From NCBI GenBank assembly GCA_009703445.1, contig WLGA01000036.1:1-9505 (forward strand): a DNA stretch of 9,505 nt, given 5' to 3'. Within the stretch, counting starts at the first letter, position 1. Each line of letters opens with the position of its first letter. Shown piece by piece: positions 1 to 6,842 of the stretch. This stretch comes from Actinomycetota bacterium. GTDB taxonomy: Bacteria; Actinomycetota; Actinomycetes; Actinomycetales; Microbacteriaceae. The notes beneath the pieces were generated by a model. The model was not told the DNA's origin and searched no databases. It saw only the letters and a list, made by a program, of their open reading frames with translations. A program made the translations under genes and the position numbers.

Positions 1-133
1 GCACTCAGACTCGAAAAACCGCTTGGTTTCAATTGGCCAGGATGTCGAGTCGAAGACTCTCACCCAGGCAATGCGGTGGTTTGCGGAGCACCGAGTGCTT
101 CTCGACGGTGACCGCACAGTAATCTTCAGCTAA
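1..133 (+). CDS. C-terminal end of an unidentified protein (partial)
   Basis: An open frame enters from the left edge (first full codon at 2) and stops with TAA at 131-133, giving 43 residues that end LLDGDRTVIFS. Third codon positions are mostly G or C, as in the other genes of the window, and a strong terminator-like hairpin follows the stop by 7 bp, so this looks like the real end of a plus-strand gene. The tail contains a short amphipathic stretch (residues TLTQAMRWFAEHRVLL) and a hydrophobic end. I do not recognise the family from so short a fragment. Its stop codon lies 8 bp inside the 3' end of the convergent glycine-rich gene. Confidence 0.6.
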   Translation, partial: HSDSKNRLVSIGQDVESKTLTQAMRWFAEHRVLLDGDRTVIFS

Positions 134-1601
134 TCCGCACAAATCGCCGGGCACTTGCTCGGCGATTTTGCTTTAACCGGCGAACAGCCTGAATCAACCC
201 GATGAGCAAACTCAACCCCGAGAGCGCGTTCATCCAGGGCACGAAATCGATGCTTGGTTCCGGAGGCGGCATGCGCGCGGGCTCAGTAGTTGGGGCCTCT
301 ATCGATTCAACCTTTAGTTCTGTATGAGAGCTCGGTTCGGGAAGGCTTTGCGGTTTCCGTTCGAAGCCTGCCGGCACATTTGCTACCGGCGGCAGAACAG
401 GCAACCATACAGCGGGTGGGCTCTCTTCGACTGAGAAAGTCTCCGGCTCGAGGACTTCTGGTTCAAGAAGAGCGAGTGGCTCGGAACCCGATGTCGTTAC
501 CGGTTCAGGGGTTCGTTCCGCCGCTACTTCGGGTCTTGTTGCCGGACTGAGTTCCGGGGTTGGCGACGGGCTGGGTTCCGAGCTTGGCGCAGCATGTTGA
601 TCTGAATTCAGGTCGGTTGAAACCTCCGGCGGTGCATCGGTCGAGGAATCGCTCGATAGGTCGGGTGGGGAATCTTTCGTGGCATCCGAAGTGGTGTCGG
701 CGGATTTCGGAGGCTGAACTTCCACCAAGTCATAGGTAAGGATGGCGAGACCAGCGTCGGAGTGAACGCCGGCGGTGTGCTCCAAGTTCTTGAATAGGGA
801 TGAGTTGGCGTAACTCGAACCACCTCCGCCACCGCCGCCGTTGAGGCCGCCGCTATCAACATCGGAGCCGCCTCCGCCGCCACCGTAGTAACCACCTCCT
901 CCACCGCCGCCGCCTGCAAAGCGGCTCGATGCACCCCTGCCGCCGAGGCCAAAGTCGCCGGGCGAACCCTTGGGGCCACCTACGCTGACTCCCCCAAAGC
1001 CGCCAGAAAACTGGCCACCACCGGTACCTGGCCCGGCCTGACCCCAACCCCCGGGACCGCCGATGAGCGTGCCACCCGAACCGCCGAGCCCGGCTCCATC
1101 CCAGTTGCGAGCTCCGGCCCCGCCGCCGCCACCAGCCACCGCTATTCGATCTTCCAATGAGGATGACGTGCGAAGGTCAGTGGCACCGCCGCCCGAACCT
1201 TCGTCACCCTGACCTGCCCCTGCAGCGCCGCCGCCGTTGAAACCTCCCTCGGCACCCGAACCCCTGGCTCCCGAATCTCCCACGACGACTGTGAGGCTCG
1301 CGGGCAACTCCAAAAACTCACCGGCTACCCGACCACCGAAACCGCCGAGGCCTAGCGTCCGAGTCCCCTGACCACCCTGGCCGCCGAAAATTTCGAACCT
1401 GAGGTTCCGTGCCCCCGTCGGCGGGATCCAAACCTGAGGCTCGCCGAGCATTTCGAACGTCACTGTGCAGCGATTTGCAACGCAGACCGGCTCTGGGTCG
1501 GTGGTAGTGGCGAGCGCCTTCTGCAAAAAGAACATGCTGATAATCAAGGCGATAAAAATGGCCGCCAGTTTCGGCCAAATGGGCGTGACTTTTCTATGCA
1601 C
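126..1601 (-). CDS. Secreted glycine-rich surface protein (ALK/LTK-type glycine-rich domain) with C-terminal membrane anchor
   Basis: A 491-residue exported protein. Residues 1-31 form a signal peptide: basic MHRK start, hydrophobic core at about 11-26, and a likely cleavage near QKALA-TT. A Cys40/Cys45 pair precedes a beta-type segment (TVTFEML..PQVWIPPTGARNLRFEIFGGQGG). Residues 72-265 are the glycine-rich domain, with GGGATDLR at 137-144, DRIAVAGGGGGAG at 151-163 and Gly runs at 230-261. This pattern is characteristic of the family that includes the glycine-rich region of ALK/LTK receptors (Pfam ALK_LTK_GRD/Gly_rich), where packed polyglycine helices form the core. Residues 295-450 are a Pro/Ser/Thr/Glu-rich, probably extended wall-spanning stalk. 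A hydrophobic segment at about 455-472 and an Arg-rich tail form a stop-transfer anchor. No LPXTG sortase motif is seen. The start is GTG at 1601; an in-frame TGA lies immediately upstream, so no longer start is possible. AGGGAA about 13 nt upstream is a weak ribosome site. Function is unknown; a surface adhesin or scaffold is an inference. Confidence 0.85.
   Translation of the reverse strand: MHRKVTPIWPKLAAIFIALIISMFFLQKALATTTDPEPVCVANRCTVTFEMLGEPQVWIPPTGARNLRFEIFGGQGGQGTRTLGLGGFGGRVAGEFLELPASLTVVVGDSGARGSGAEGGFNGGGAAGAGQGDEGSGGGATDLRTSSSLEDRIAVAGGGGGAGARNWDGAGLGGSGGTLIGGPGGWGQAGPGTGGGQFSGGFGGVSVGGPKGSPGDFGLGGRGASSRFAGGGGGGGGYYGGGGGGSDVDSGGLNGGGGGGGSSYANSSLFKNLEHTAGVHSDAGLAILTYDLVEVQPPKSADTTSDATKDSPPDLSSDSSTDAPPEVSTDLNSDQHAAPSSEPSPSPTPELSPATRPEVAAERTPEPVTTSGSEPLALLEPEVLEPETFSVEESPPAVWLPVLPPVANVPAGFERKPQSLPEPSSHTELKVESIEAPTTEPARMPPPEPSIDFVPWMNALSGLSLLIGLIQAVRRLKQNRRASARRFVRIS
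141..172 (+). terminator. Rho-independent terminator of the plus-strand gene
   Basis: Positions 141-152 pair with 157-168 to make a 12-bp stem (11 Watson-Crick pairs and one G-T pair, with a GC-rich core) closed by a 4-nt ACTT loop. The hairpin starts 7 bp after the TAA at 131-133. The 3' arm ends in TTTT and is followed by GCTTT, so the U-tract is modest. The A-tract at the 5' arm base could also give some termination in reverse, but on the minus strand the hairpin lies inside the coding region (about residues 478-487 of the glycine-rich protein) and is not followed by a T-run. It therefore fits the plus-strand gene best. Confidence 0.7.
819..914 (-). repeat. Low-complexity polyglycine-coding tract
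   Basis: This stretch encodes residues 230-261 of the glycine-rich protein: runs of eight, six and seven glycines separated by YY and SDVDSGGLN. On the plus strand it reads as imperfect CCG/CCA/CCT triplets. Glycine codons are mixed (GGC, GGT, GGA and GGG), so it is protein-level low complexity rather than a recent pure triplet expansion. Similar but less dense glycine-coding sequence covers about 805-1385. Confidence 0.7.
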
Positions 1602-1701
1602 TCATCCAGAAAAGTTCCCTGGCGGGAATCCTGCAGAAGTTATGAACAGAACGCTTTGCAAACGTGTCCGTGTCGTTATTTGCGTGAACTAGAGTTTTCG
1701 A
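1602..1701. promoter_or_regulatory. Divergent intergenic control region (glycine-rich protein / alpha-amylase)
   Basis: These 100 bp separate two exported-protein genes read outward and must hold the start signals for both unless transcription enters from further away. The clearest elements are a perfect 8-bp palindrome TTTGCAAA at 1655-1662 and a CTGCAG palindrome at 1631-1636, whose centres are 25 bp apart. TGCA-centred sites of this sort resemble operators of LacI-type sugar regulators near actinobacterial amylase genes; that link is inference. A weak TTATTT -10-like box at 1676-1681 faces the amylase and CATAAC (complement of 1639-1644) faces the glycine-rich gene, but neither has a well-spaced -35. 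The amylase has only a weak AGAG ribosome site at 1691-1694. Confidence 0.35.
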
Positions 1702-3180
1702 ATGGTCACAAAACGCTCCGCCGCGCTGATTCTCAAGTCCCTGGCCTTTGCCGCCGTTGCGGCCCTATTGCCAACCGGGATGGCTTCGGCGAGCGACCCA
1801 TCCCAGGTGGTTACCAAGCAAAGCGTTGGCGTTCAGATGTTCGAGTGGACCTGGAACTCGCTGGCCAAGGAATGCACCACCAACCTTGGGCCAGCCGGCT
1901 ATGACTGGGTTGAAGTTAGCCCGCCTCAGGAGCACATTGTCGGCACCGAGTGGTGGATCCACTACCAACCGACCAGCTACAAAATCGAGTCGAAACTGGG
2001 CACGCGAGCCGAATTCTCCAGCATGGTCGAAACCTGTGGCAAAGCCGGCGTGGCCATCATCGTAGACGCGGTGATCAACCACATGGCGGCTAGCGCCACC
2101 GATGGATGGGCCGGAACCAAGCATGGCAAGTATGACTACCCGGGGCTCTACAACTACGACGACTTCCACCACTGCAACAGCTCCACCGGGGAAATCACCG
2201 ATTGGAACGATCTGACCGAAATCCAAGAGTGTGAACTGCTTGGGCTTTCAGACCTCAACACATCGAGAGCAAGCGTGCAGGCAAAGATTGTCGCCTACCT
2301 AAAGGACCTGCTTTCGCTCGGAGTCAAGGGTTTCCGAGTGGATGCTGCCAAGCACATCGCCGTGGACGACCTAAAGCAGATTGTCGACGCCATGCCGAGT
2401 GACACATCTTTCTTGTTCGAGGTTTACGACGGGCCAGCCATGCCTTCGCTGTATCGCGAATTCGGCAACACTTTTGGCTTCAAGTGGGCCCGCTTGGTGC
2501 CTGGAATGTTTGAAGACGCCGGTGTGCTTGCCGGAGAAGCTTCGCCCGCGGTGCTCGAATTGCTCGAACCGGCCGACGGAACCATTGCGATGGTCACCAA
2601 CCACGACACCGAACGCGATAAGTCGACGCTTAGCTACAAAGACAAAGTGAAGTTTGAGCTAGCCAACATGTTCATGCTGTCGATACCCTATGGCAAGCCC
2701 ATGATCTACTCGGGCTACGCATTCGCCGATCGTGACGCCGGCCCAAAACTTCAAGGAAACGGAAAGACGGCGGATGCCGCTTGCCCTGCCACCGCCTCGG
2801 CAGCGACCGTAGGTAAAGTGGCGCACGGAAACTTTGTCTGCTCGCATCGCTGGGCGGGCATCACCGGAATGATTCAGTGGCGCGACACCGTGGGCGCTGC
2901 GGCACCAGCGGCTTATTACGTCAAGGGCAACGCCTATGGCTTTAGCCGCGGAACGCTTGGGTTTGTGTTGTTCAACACCGGACCAACTAAGTTCACCGGC
3001 TCGGTGAAGACCAAACTGCCGGCCGGAAACTATTGCAACGTCGCGGTTACCGGCAAGCAGGCAGCCAAGGTCGCCTGTGCCGCATCGGCCCGCGTGGTGG
3101 TTGCCAAGGATGGAATCGCAAAACTAAATCTTCCAGCCTGGTCAGCCGTTGCAATCAGCAAGGCCAGCAAGCTCAAGTAA
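1702..3180 (+). CDS. Secreted alpha-amylase, glycoside hydrolase family 13 (GH13_32-like)
   Basis: Endo-acting enzyme predicted to hydrolyse internal alpha-1,4 bonds of starch or glycogen outside the cell. The 492-residue precursor begins with a signal peptide (KR at 4-5, hydrophobic 14-26) and a probable signal peptidase site after ASA at 28-30. The (beta/alpha)8 barrel runs from about 40 to 395 with all four GH13 signature regions: DAVINH 122-127; GFRVDAAKH 210-218 with nucleophile Asp214 and Arg212; FLFEVYD with acid/base Glu240; and VTNHDTER 298-305 with Asp302. SPPQEH at 73-78 and WW..YQP..Y at 84-93 match Streptomyces-type and animal-type amylases. Eight cysteines (58, 112, 158, 177, 361, 380, 445, 459) suggest disulfides, as expected for an exported enzyme. 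The last 90 or so residues form the beta-sandwich domain C. No separate starch-binding domain follows. The start is ATG at 1702; the signal peptide begins right there. Confidence 0.95.
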   Translation: MVTKRSAALILKSLAFAAVAALLPTGMASASDPSQVVTKQSVGVQMFEWTWNSLAKECTTNLGPAGYDWVEVSPPQEHIVGTEWWIHYQPTSYKIESKLGTRAEFSSMVETCGKAGVAIIVDAVINHMAASATDGWAGTKHGKYDYPGLYNYDDFHHCNSSTGEITDWNDLTEIQECELLGLSDLNTSRASVQAKIVAYLKDLLSLGVKGFRVDAAKHIAVDDLKQIVDAMPSDTSFLFEVYDGPAMPSLYREFGNTFGFKWARLVPGMFEDAGVLAGEASPAVLELLEPADGTIAMVTNHDTERDKSTLSYKDKVKFELANMFMLSIPYGKPMIYSGYAFADRDAGPKLQGNGKTADAACPATASAATVGKVAHGNFVCSHRWAGITGMIQWRDTVGAAAPAAYYVKGNAYGFSRGTLGFVLFNTGPTKFTGSVKTKLPAGNYCNVAVTGKQAAKVACAASARVVVAKDGIAKLNLPAWSAVAISKASKLK

Positions 3181-3192
3181 TTCCCTGCGGAT

Positions 3193-4998
3193 TTAGACGA
3201 GCGAGGCTCGCCATGCGGCGTGCATGCGCGCAAACTTTCCGGTTCCGGCAATCAATGCGGCCGGGGCGTCATCCTCGATGATTTGACCGTGTTCCATCAC
3301 GAGAACGCGATCGGCAATCGAGACCGTTGACAGACGGTGAGCAATGATGATCGAGGTTCGGCCCTTCAACAAAGTCTTCAGGCCCTGCTGGACTAGGCGC
3401 TCGCTTGGAATGTCGAGCGAGGCGGTAGCTTCATCCAAGATCAAAACTGCAGGGTCAGCGATGAAGGCGCGTGCGAACGAGATCAGCTGTCGCTGACCAG
3501 CAGAAACGCGGCCACCGCGCTTATTCACATCGGTGTTGTAACCATCCGGCATGCTCAGGATGAACTCGTGGACTCCAACGGCCTTTGCGGCCGCTTCGAT
3601 TTCATCCATGGTGGCATCTGGCTTGCCCAGCGCAATGTTTTCGGCAACCGAGCCTGAGAACAGGTATGCCTCCTGGGTGACCATGACGATTGCCCGTCGC
3701 AGCTGCAGGTTGCTCAGGTTGCGAAGATCGATGCCGTCGAGAGTCAAGCGACCGGCGCTCGGGTCATAGAGGCGCGAAACCAACTTGGCGAGCGTCGACT
3801 TGCCCGCACCGGTGGTGCCTACCAAGGCGATGGTTTGGCCGGCCGGGATGTCGAGATTGAACCCTGGCAGCACGGTCTTGCCGTTCGAATAGTGGAACTC
3901 GACATCGTCGAAACTGAGGTGGCCGGTTGCGTTTGAAAGCTTGGTTGGGTGCTCAGGTTCAGGAACAGACTCTTCTTCTTCGAGAACGCCAGAGATCTTT
4001 TCAAGAGCCGAGCTGGCCGATTGGTAGGCGTTGTAGAACATCGCCAGGCCTTCCATCGGGTCAAAGAAGCGTCGCGCATAGAGAATAGCGGCGGTCAGGA
4101 TTCCGATGCCGAGCGAGCCGTCGATGACTCGGAAGCCGCCGAACAGCAGAATGAAGGCGACCGTGACGGTTCCAATCATGGTCAAGCCTGGGTCGTAGAT
4201 TCCGAAAATCTGAATCACCTTGGCGTTGACCGAACGGTAGTCCTCGGTGTAACCCGCGTACTCCGACTCGTTGTCCTTCTCCTTGCGGAACGCCTTCACG
4301 GCACGGATGCCGGTCATCGTCTCGACGAACTTCACAATCAGTCGTGCCGAGGCGACTCGAGTCTGGCGATAGCGGAGCTTGGTGTTTTTCTGGAACCAGC
4401 GAGTGAGGAACCACAGCGGAATGAAGCTAAACAACAGAATGCCGAAGCTTCCAGGGTCTAGAGCTAGCAGGGCCGCACCGGTGAAGGTCATGAAGAAGAT
4501 GCCGGCAATCATTTCGTTTCCGCCGGTGTCGAGCAGTTCCTTGATCGCATCGAGGTCGCTGGTTTGGCGGGCAATCACTCGACCGGAGGTGTAGGTCTCG
4601 TGGAACTCAAGGCTCAGGCGCTGCGAGTGGACGAAAAGTCTCTGTCGCAGGTCGAACATCACATTCTGGTTGGTGCGTGCCGAAAACTTCAAGAAGCTAT
4701 AAATCAAGGATGTCGTGGCCAGCGCCGCGAATAGATAGCCGCCGACAACCAAGTAAAGCGGAGTAAGTTCGCTGCGAATTGCCTGCGGTAGCGCGGTGTC
4801 GATGCCATAGGCGATCAAGGCCGGGCCGACCACACGAAATGCCTGACTCAAAATAACTAGAGTGAAGCTCACAATCAGACGTCGGCGAATCGGTCGGATC
4901 AGAGAGAACAGCAACTTTCGTGCGCGAAGTTTGACGACGCGCGACTCATCCTTGTTCAGTTCGATTCGGTCTTCGCCCGAGGTTCCCTGCATGGTCAT
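3193..4998 (-). CDS. ABC exporter subunit with catalytically complete ATPase site (second gene of the pair)
   Basis: A 601-residue membrane-fused ABC half-transporter (type IV exporter fold). Six membrane segments lie at roughly 41-60, 79-101, 163-182, 186-203, 262-286 and 296-320, followed by a nucleotide-binding domain from about 360. The motifs are: Walker A GTTGAGKS 394-401 (Lys400); Q-loop Gln442 in VTQEAYLFSGS; signature VSAGQ 498-502, altered from LSGGQ; Walker B LILDE with Asp522 and catalytic Glu523; and switch His554. It is translated from ATG at 4998, overlapping the upstream subunit by ATGA (4995-4998), with a good GGGGGAG ribosome site at 5007-5013, 8 nt upstream. Its own Walker motifs are intact, so with the partner's LSGGQ it forms the active site. 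Substrate is unknown; drugs, lipids or peptides are typical for the class. It converges on the amylase, with 12 bp between stops and no clear terminator. Confidence 0.93.
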   Translation of the reverse strand: MTMQGTSGEDRIELNKDESRVVKLRARKLLFSLIRPIRRRLIVSFTLVILSQAFRVVGPALIAYGIDTALPQAIRSELTPLYLVVGGYLFAALATTSLIYSFLKFSARTNQNVMFDLRQRLFVHSQRLSLEFHETYTSGRVIARQTSDLDAIKELLDTGGNEMIAGIFFMTFTGAALLALDPGSFGILLFSFIPLWFLTRWFQKNTKLRYRQTRVASARLIVKFVETMTGIRAVKAFRKEKDNESEYAGYTEDYRSVNAKVIQIFGIYDPGLTMIGTVTVAFILLFGGFRVIDGSLGIGILTAAILYARRFFDPMEGLAMFYNAYQSASSALEKISGVLEEEESVPEPEHPTKLSNATGHLSFDDVEFHYSNGKTVLPGFNLDIPAGQTIALVGTTGAGKSTLAKLVSRLYDPSAGRLTLDGIDLRNLSNLQLRRAIVMVTQEAYLFSGSVAENIALGKPDATMDEIEAAAKAVGVHEFILSMPDGYNTDVNKRGGRVSAGQRQLISFARAFIADPAVLILDEATASLDIPSERLVQQGLKTLLKGRTSIIIAHRLSTVSIADRVLVMEHGQIIEDDAPAALIAGTGKFARMHAAWRASLV

Positions 4999-6758
4999 GA
5001 AATCATCTCCCCCGCTGCGTCGAGGCTTGAGATCACATAGCGGTAGTGATCGTTGGTGGCTAGCAACTCACTGTGTTTGCCAACCGCGGTGATGCGGCCG
5101 TCTTGCATCAGGGCAACGCGGTCGGCGAGCTGAACCGTAGAAGGGCGGTGAGCGACAATCAGCGCAGTGGTAGTGGTCAGAACGCTACGAAGAGCCTCTT
5201 CAACAAGCGCTTCGGTGTCAACGTCAAGAGCCGACAGTGGGTCATCGAGAACCAGGATGGCCGGCCGCGCGGCAACCGCACGAGCAAGTGCAAGACGCTG
5301 GCGCTGACCGCCGGAAAGGCTCATGCCCTCTTCGCCGATCTTGGTGTTTAGTCCCTCCGGCAGGTCATAGACGAAATGTGCCTGAGCGATTTCAAGGGCT
5401 TGCTTCAGGTCGGCTTCCGAGGCATCCGGGCGTCCGAGAAGAACATTGTCACGCACGCTAGCCGAGAACAGAGTTGCGTCTTCGAAGGCCATCGAAATGT
5501 GGGTGCGAAGTTCTTCGCGGGAAAGGTCTCGAACGTCAACTCCATCGAGCAGAACCTGGCCGCCGGTCACGTCATACAAGCGCGTGGTCAGCGCGGTGAG
5601 GCTGGTCTTTCCGCAACCCGTGATGCCGATTAGCGCCACCGATTCTCCGGGTTCGAGAACTAGGTCGACACCATTGAGCAGGTCTGGTTGGTCTGCCGGG
5701 GCGTCGGAATAACGGAAGTGGACATCCTTGAATTCGAGGCGGCCGTGCGGTTCGGTGATGGTCTTTGGATTCTCTGGGTCGGCGATGTCAACCGGGGTGT
5801 CGAGAACTTCGAAGAAGCGCTGGATGGCGGTCTTGGCGTCCAGGGTCATCGACAGCAAGAAACCGATCGACTCGGTTGGCCAGCGAAGTGCGGTCGTAGT
5901 GGCTAGGAATGCAACCAAACCACCAACGGTCAGCTGCTCGGTGGAGACGAGCCAAACGCCGGCTAGCAGGGAAAGGCCGACGGCAAATTCCGGTGCCAAA
6001 ATCAGATAGATCCAGATGCCGGCGATCAGACCGGCCTTCTTGATCTCGGTTCCACGCAAGGTGTCAGCCTCGGCGGCAAACTTGCCGGCGATGTGATCTC
6101 CACGGCCGAACGCCTTGAGCACGCGGATGCCGTGAACCGACTCCTCGACAGAGGTGGCAAGGTCTCCGGCCTGGTCTTGGCTCAGGCGGGCAACCGAGTG
6201 ATAGTTTCGCTCAAACTGGAAGCCCTTGATCCAAATCGGCACCGAGCAGACGAAGAAAATCAGCCCGAGGATCCAGTGGAAGGTGAACAGGATTCCGAGG
6301 CCGACGATGATGGTGAGGCCATTGGCAACGAAAAGGACGAGCCCGAAGGACAGCCAGCGGCGAATCAGGCTTAGGTCGCCGGTTGCACGGCTGAGAAGTT
6401 GGCCGCTTGGCCATTTATCGTGAAAACTGACCGGTAGATCCTGCAATTTCGCATAAATTTTGGCGCGAAGACCGGCTTCGACAAAGGTGCCCGGAGTTAG
6501 AACCAACCAACGGCGCAATAGCACCGAGACGCCCTCAAGCAGTCCGAGGAGCAGGACCATCAGAACGGCTGGAACAAGGGTTTCAGCGGTGCCGTTGTCT
6601 TTTAATGAGTTGACTAGGTCGCGGAGGAACTGCGGAATCGATAACGCAAATAGGTGGGCGGCGATGGCCGCAACCATACCTAGTGCGATGCGAGGGAGAG
6701 CCGATTTAGCGTATGGAAAAATTCGCAACAACGTTGCCAAAGTTCCTTTTTCGCTCAT
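4995..6758 (-). CDS. ABC exporter subunit with degenerate ATPase site (first gene of the pair)
   Basis: Partner half-transporter with six membrane segments followed by a nucleotide-binding domain. Residue numbers here count from the alternative GTG at 6776; subtract 6 for the preferred start. Motifs: Walker A GITGCGKTS 384-392 (Lys390); Q-loop position is Glu432 (AFEDATLFSAS) instead of Gln; signature LSGGQ 487-491 intact; Walker B LVLDD with Asp512 in place of the catalytic Glu; switch His543 retained. Loss of the Walker B Glu marks the degenerate half of heterodimeric exporters such as TM287/288 or BmrCD. I prefer ATG at 6758 (587 residues, MSEKGTLATLL) over the in-frame GTG at 6776 (593 residues), because the extra residues MGLGLT do not look conserved and the best promoter candidate would place the transcript start almost on the GTG. 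The ribosome site is weak for both. Substrate not predictable. Confidence 0.9.
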   Translation of the reverse strand: MSEKGTLATLLRIFPYAKSALPRIALGMVAAIAAHLFALSIPQFLRDLVNSLKDNGTAETLVPAVLMVLLLGLLEGVSVLLRRWLVLTPGTFVEAGLRAKIYAKLQDLPVSFHDKWPSGQLLSRATGDLSLIRRWLSFGLVLFVANGLTIIVGLGILFTFHWILGLIFFVCSVPIWIKGFQFERNYHSVARLSQDQAGDLATSVEESVHGIRVLKAFGRGDHIAGKFAAEADTLRGTEIKKAGLIAGIWIYLILAPEFAVGLSLLAGVWLVSTEQLTVGGLVAFLATTTALRWPTESIGFLLSMTLDAKTAIQRFFEVLDTPVDIADPENPKTITEPHGRLEFKDVHFRYSDAPADQPDLLNGVDLVLEPGESVALIGITGCGKTSLTALTTRLYDVTGGQVLLDGVDVRDLSREELRTHISMAFEDATLFSASVRDNVLLGRPDASEADLKQALEIAQAHFVYDLPEGLNTKIGEEGMSLSGGQRQRLALARAVAARPAILVLDDPLSALDVDTEALVEEALRSVLTTTTALIVAHRPSTVQLADRVALMQDGRITAVGKHSELLATNDHYRYVISSLDAAGEMIS

Positions 6759-6786
6759 CGTTAAGCCCAATCCCACTCGCTAGAAA

Positions 6787-6815
6787 GTTATTCCAGAAAG
6801 CGGGTTTTAGGCTAA
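6787..6815 (-). promoter_or_regulatory. Candidate promoter for the ABC exporter operon
   Basis: Read on the minus strand, TTAGCC (complement of 6810-6815) and AATAAC (complement of 6787-6792) are separated by exactly 17 bp. They match the consensus hexamers at 3 and 4 positions. Transcription would start near 6780, leaving about 22 nt before ATG 6758 but almost none before GTG 6776. The gap between purH and the ABC pair is about 66-84 bp with no convincing terminator, so read-through from the purine genes is also possible. Confidence 0.3.
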
Positions 6816-6842
6816 CACGAGCCTCGGTAGCTCAAATCCGAT

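Noticed and set aside
420..570. Possible LPXTG-type sortase signal before the C-terminal hydrophobic segment of the glycine-rich protein
   Set aside because: The nearest resemblance is LPEPS at residues 420-424, which lacks the Thr-Gly and lies over 30 residues before the membrane segment. The hydrophobic segment itself is better read as a stop-transfer anchor.
608..979. Alternative-frame open reading frames within the glycine-rich gene, Ala/Pro- or Arg/Trp-rich
   Set aside because: They are frame-shifted readings of glycine codons (GGN GGN read as GNG or NGG), which give Ala/Arg/Trp low complexity. The main frame has a signal peptide, family motifs and an anchor.
805..1385. Dense CCG/CCA repeats resembling a repeat array
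   Set aside because: There is no constant repeat unit with unique spacers and no associated cas gene. The repetition follows the glycine codons of one reading frame, so it is not CRISPR or a tandem mobile repeat.
1765..2226. A 153-codon minus-strand open frame inside the amylase gene
   Set aside because: It lies antisense to conserved GH13 catalytic regions, has a Val-rich composition expected from mirroring the Tyr/Asp-rich amylase codons, and has no ribosome site or recognisable domain.
3949..4461. A 170-codon open frame on the plus strand opposite the second ABC gene
   Set aside because: It is fully antisense to a gene with intact ABC transporter motifs, has no domain signature or signal features, and is the sort of open frame that GC-biased codon use produces on the opposite strand.
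6809..6824. AGGCT/AGCCT inverted repeat after purH as a possible terminator
   Set aside because: The stem is only 5 bp with a 6-nt loop, and on the purH transcript it is followed by AAAACCCG rather than a U-run, so it does not meet the pattern of an intrinsic terminator.
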